A stretch of 6,784 nt of DNA from Chitinophaga pinensis (GTDB lineage Bacteria > Bacteroidota > Bacteroidia > UKL13-3). The stretch spans positions 1-6,784 of the forward strand of contig CALPIR020000126.1 in NCBI GenBank assembly GCA_943323675.2, read 5' to 3'. The position numbers and the translations under genes were made by a program. The notes beneath the pieces are model-generated. The model was given only the letters and a program-made list of their open reading frames with translations. It ran no database searches and had not been told where the DNA came from. Of this stretch, positions 5,070 to 6,784 are shown one piece after another. Within the stretch, counting starts at the first letter, position 1. Every line of letters starts with the position of its first letter.

Positions 5070-5519
5070 ATGGCAGTGCTTAAATTATACGATACAATTA
5101 CGCTTGATATTTATTCTGCCCTATCTGAATCGGTGCTAGAGTTACCGTTTATAGAGGGCGGTATTAGTGCAGGTTTTCCTTCGCCTGCGCTGGATTTTAT
5201 TGATTTAAAAATAGACCTCAACAAACATGTGGTTAAACATCCATCTTCTACCTTTTATGGTAGGGTAAAGGGCGTTTCTATGATAGATGCAGGAATACAT
5301 GATGGTGATTTATTGGTAATTGATAAAAGTTTAGAACCCAAACACGGCAAAATAGGCGTGTGTTACATTGATGGAGAGTTTACAGTAAAACGTATCTTTA
5401 TTAAAAATGGTGAGCTTTGGTTAATGCCTGCAAATTCTGCTTACGAGCCTATTCGCATTACTCCAGAAAATGAATTATTGGTATGGGGTATTGTTACCCA
5501 CGTAATAAAAGCCTTTTAA
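5070..5519 (+). CDS. umuD: UmuD, self-cleaving S24-family subunit of DNA polymerase V
   Basis: This 149-residue protein is the accessory subunit of the translesion polymerase. On DNA damage the RecA filament is expected to trigger self-cleavage to UmuD', which joins UmuC. The cleavage site aligns to A34-G35 in SAGFPSP (Cys-Gly in E. coli UmuD). The catalytic dyad is S70 in GVSMIDAGI and K107 in EFTVKRI, and the Ser-Lys distance of 37 equals that of E. coli S60-K97. DGDLLVID (78-85) and MPANSAY (119-125), and an end in HVIKAF, complete the match. There is no helix-turn-helix, so it is not a LexA-type repressor. The N-terminus is about 10 residues longer than in E. coli. An upstream TTG at 5049 would add seven hydrophobic residues, but it lies inside the promoter box, so ATG 5070 is preferred. 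The stop is one base before umuC, so the two form a coupled operon. Confidence 0.93.
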   Translation: MAVLKLYDTITLDIYSALSESVLELPFIEGGISAGFPSPALDFIDLKIDLNKHVVKHPSSTFYGRVKGVSMIDAGIHDGDLLVIDKSLEPKHGKIGVCYIDGEFTVKRIFIKNGELWLMPANSAYEPIRITPENELLVWGIVTHVIKAF

Positions 5520-5520
5520 C

Positions 5521-6780
5521 ATGTTTGCATTAGCTGATTGTAATAACTTTTATGCTTCATGCGAACGTGTTTTTCGTCCTGATTTAATTGGTAAACCTGT
5601 GGTTGTTTTATCAAACAACGATGGTTGTGTAATAGCACGTAGTAACGAGGCCAAAGTATTGGGAATACCAATGGGTGCGCCCGCATTTGACTTTGAGGCG
5701 CTGTTTATTAAGCACCAGGTGCAGGTGTTTTCGGCAAATTTTGCTTTGTATGGCGACATGAGTAACCGTGTAATGGATATTTTGGGTGAATACACACCTG
5801 AAATGGAAATTTACAGCATTGATGAAGCCTTTTTAAAGTTGCAAGGATTTAAGTATGTAGATTTACATGCCTATGGGTTAAACATGCAGAAGCGTGTTAC
5901 CAAAAGTACGGGTATACCTATAAGTGTTGGCATTGCACCAACAAAGTCGTTGGCTAAAATTGCCAATAAAATAGCGAAGAAATTTGCGCAACAAACACGC
6001 AGTGTACACATTATAAACAGCGATGAAGTGCGCATTAAAGCACTTAAATGGACAAAAGTTGAGGATGTTTGGGGTATAGGAAGGCAACATGCCAAACGGT
6101 TGTGTGCACTTGGCGTAAATAATGCGTTTGATTTTGCGCAAATGGACAAAGATTGGGTTCAAAAATACATGTCAATAGTTGGGTTGCGCCTGCACCAAGA
6201 TCTAAATGGGATACCAACTTTAGATTTAGAGGAAGTACAACCCAAAAAGAACATTGCCACCACACGTTCATTTGATAAAAACTTTACCACACTTGATGAG
6301 CTAAAGGAACGTGTAACCACCTTTGCAGTGAGTTGTGCCGAAAAGTTACGGAAGCAGGGGAGTTGTTGTAACTCGCTTTCTGTTTTTGTGCATACCAACA
6401 GGTTTCGCAATGATTTGCCTCAATATGCGCGCAGCATTGTTGTACAATTACCCTTTGCCAGCAACTCAAACTACGAATTGGTAAAGTATGCAAACATTGC
6501 CCTAGAACGTATTTACAAACTAGGTTATCACTACAAAAAAGCGGGCGTAATTGTATTGGACTTTACTCCAGAAGATGCCACGCAGTTAACCATGTTTGGA
6601 AACGGCAACCCCAATCATACGGCTATTATGCAAACAATAGACAAACTGAATGCCTTGTATGGCCGACAAAAGATTAAGCTCGCCTCGCAAGATTTAAAGC
6701 GCATGTGGGTTATGAAACAAGAGAAACTATCACCACGATACACCACTAATTTAAAGGATATTATTACCGTGAAATGTTAA
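5521..6780 (+). CDS. umuC: UmuC, Y-family translesion DNA polymerase V catalytic subunit
   Basis: This 419-residue error-prone polymerase copies damaged templates in complex with cleaved UmuD. The opening MFALADCNNFYASCERVF and the SNNDGCVIARSNEAK block (31-45) are those of UmuC rather than DinB. Metal-binding residues are D6 and D101-E102 (YSIDEAF), at the same numbers as in E. coli. Y11 is the sugar steric gate. The thumb helix-hairpin-helix is VWGIGRQHAKRLCALGV (183-199). The little finger spans roughly 245-350, and QLTMF (355-359) matches the beta-clamp-binding pentapeptide. The C-terminus, with LSPRYTTNLKDI, matches the UmuC-specific tail, so the protein is full length. ATG 5521 follows the umuD TAA by one base, which suggests translational coupling. 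The stop is four bases before the window ends, so any downstream operon member and the terminator are not visible. Confidence 0.95.
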   Translation: MFALADCNNFYASCERVFRPDLIGKPVVVLSNNDGCVIARSNEAKVLGIPMGAPAFDFEALFIKHQVQVFSANFALYGDMSNRVMDILGEYTPEMEIYSIDEAFLKLQGFKYVDLHAYGLNMQKRVTKSTGIPISVGIAPTKSLAKIANKIAKKFAQQTRSVHIINSDEVRIKALKWTKVEDVWGIGRQHAKRLCALGVNNAFDFAQMDKDWVQKYMSIVGLRLHQDLNGIPTLDLEEVQPKKNIATTRSFDKNFTTLDELKERVTTFAVSCAEKLRKQGSCCNSLSVFVHTNRFRNDLPQYARSIVVQLPFASNSNYELVKYANIALERIYKLGYHYKKAGVIVLDFTPEDATQLTMFGNGNPNHTAIMQTIDKLNALYGRQKIKLASQDLKRMWVMKQEKLSPRYTTNLKDIITVKC

Positions 6781-6784
6781 AATA

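Overview
The window looks like a chromosomal segment of a Bacteroidota bacterium. It is AT-rich, its start codons lack Shine-Dalgarno sequences, and several genes are preceded by the Bacteroidota -7 promoter element TAnnTTTG. The AMP nucleosidase is of the roughly 257-residue type typical of that phylum, and the SRAP protein starts with MCY, a variant I associate with that phylum. I cannot name a genus. No insertion sequence, prophage, CRISPR array, tRNA or rRNA is visible.

Layout from left to right: a strong 11-bp hairpin terminator at the edge (6-30); a degraded, N-terminally truncated gene on the minus strand that resembles the C-terminal part of a hotdog-fold acyl-CoA thioesterase (36-275); a full-length minus-strand cystathionine beta-synthase (277-1638); and a divergent promoter region. 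Five intact plus-strand genes follow: AMP nucleosidase (1847-2620), low-specificity threonine aldolase (2835-3857), a SRAP/HMCES/YedK protein (3926-4663), UmuD (5070-5519) and UmuC (5521-6780).

The left half is housekeeping metabolism: sulfur amino acids, purine salvage, and threonine to glycine. The right half is DNA damage tolerance: an abasic-site shield (SRAP) beside an error-prone polymerase V operon (umuDC). The umuD and umuC reading frames are one base apart and almost certainly co-transcribed and translationally coupled.

The most interesting element is upstream of umuD. Two copies of a 17-bp dyad, TGCTAA-N5-TTRGCA, lie 34 bp apart (5016-5032 and 5050-5066). The second sits on the predicted -7 box and transcription start. 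A further perfect dyad, ACAAAC-CT-GTTTGT, lies between them. This has the architecture of a damage-inducible repressor operator and is a good candidate SOS box for this lineage. The same dyad is not seen in front of the SRAP gene or elsewhere in the window. The 406-nt gap between SRAP and umuD has no convincing gene, but it holds extra -7-like boxes, a 12/13 direct repeat and competing small hairpins.
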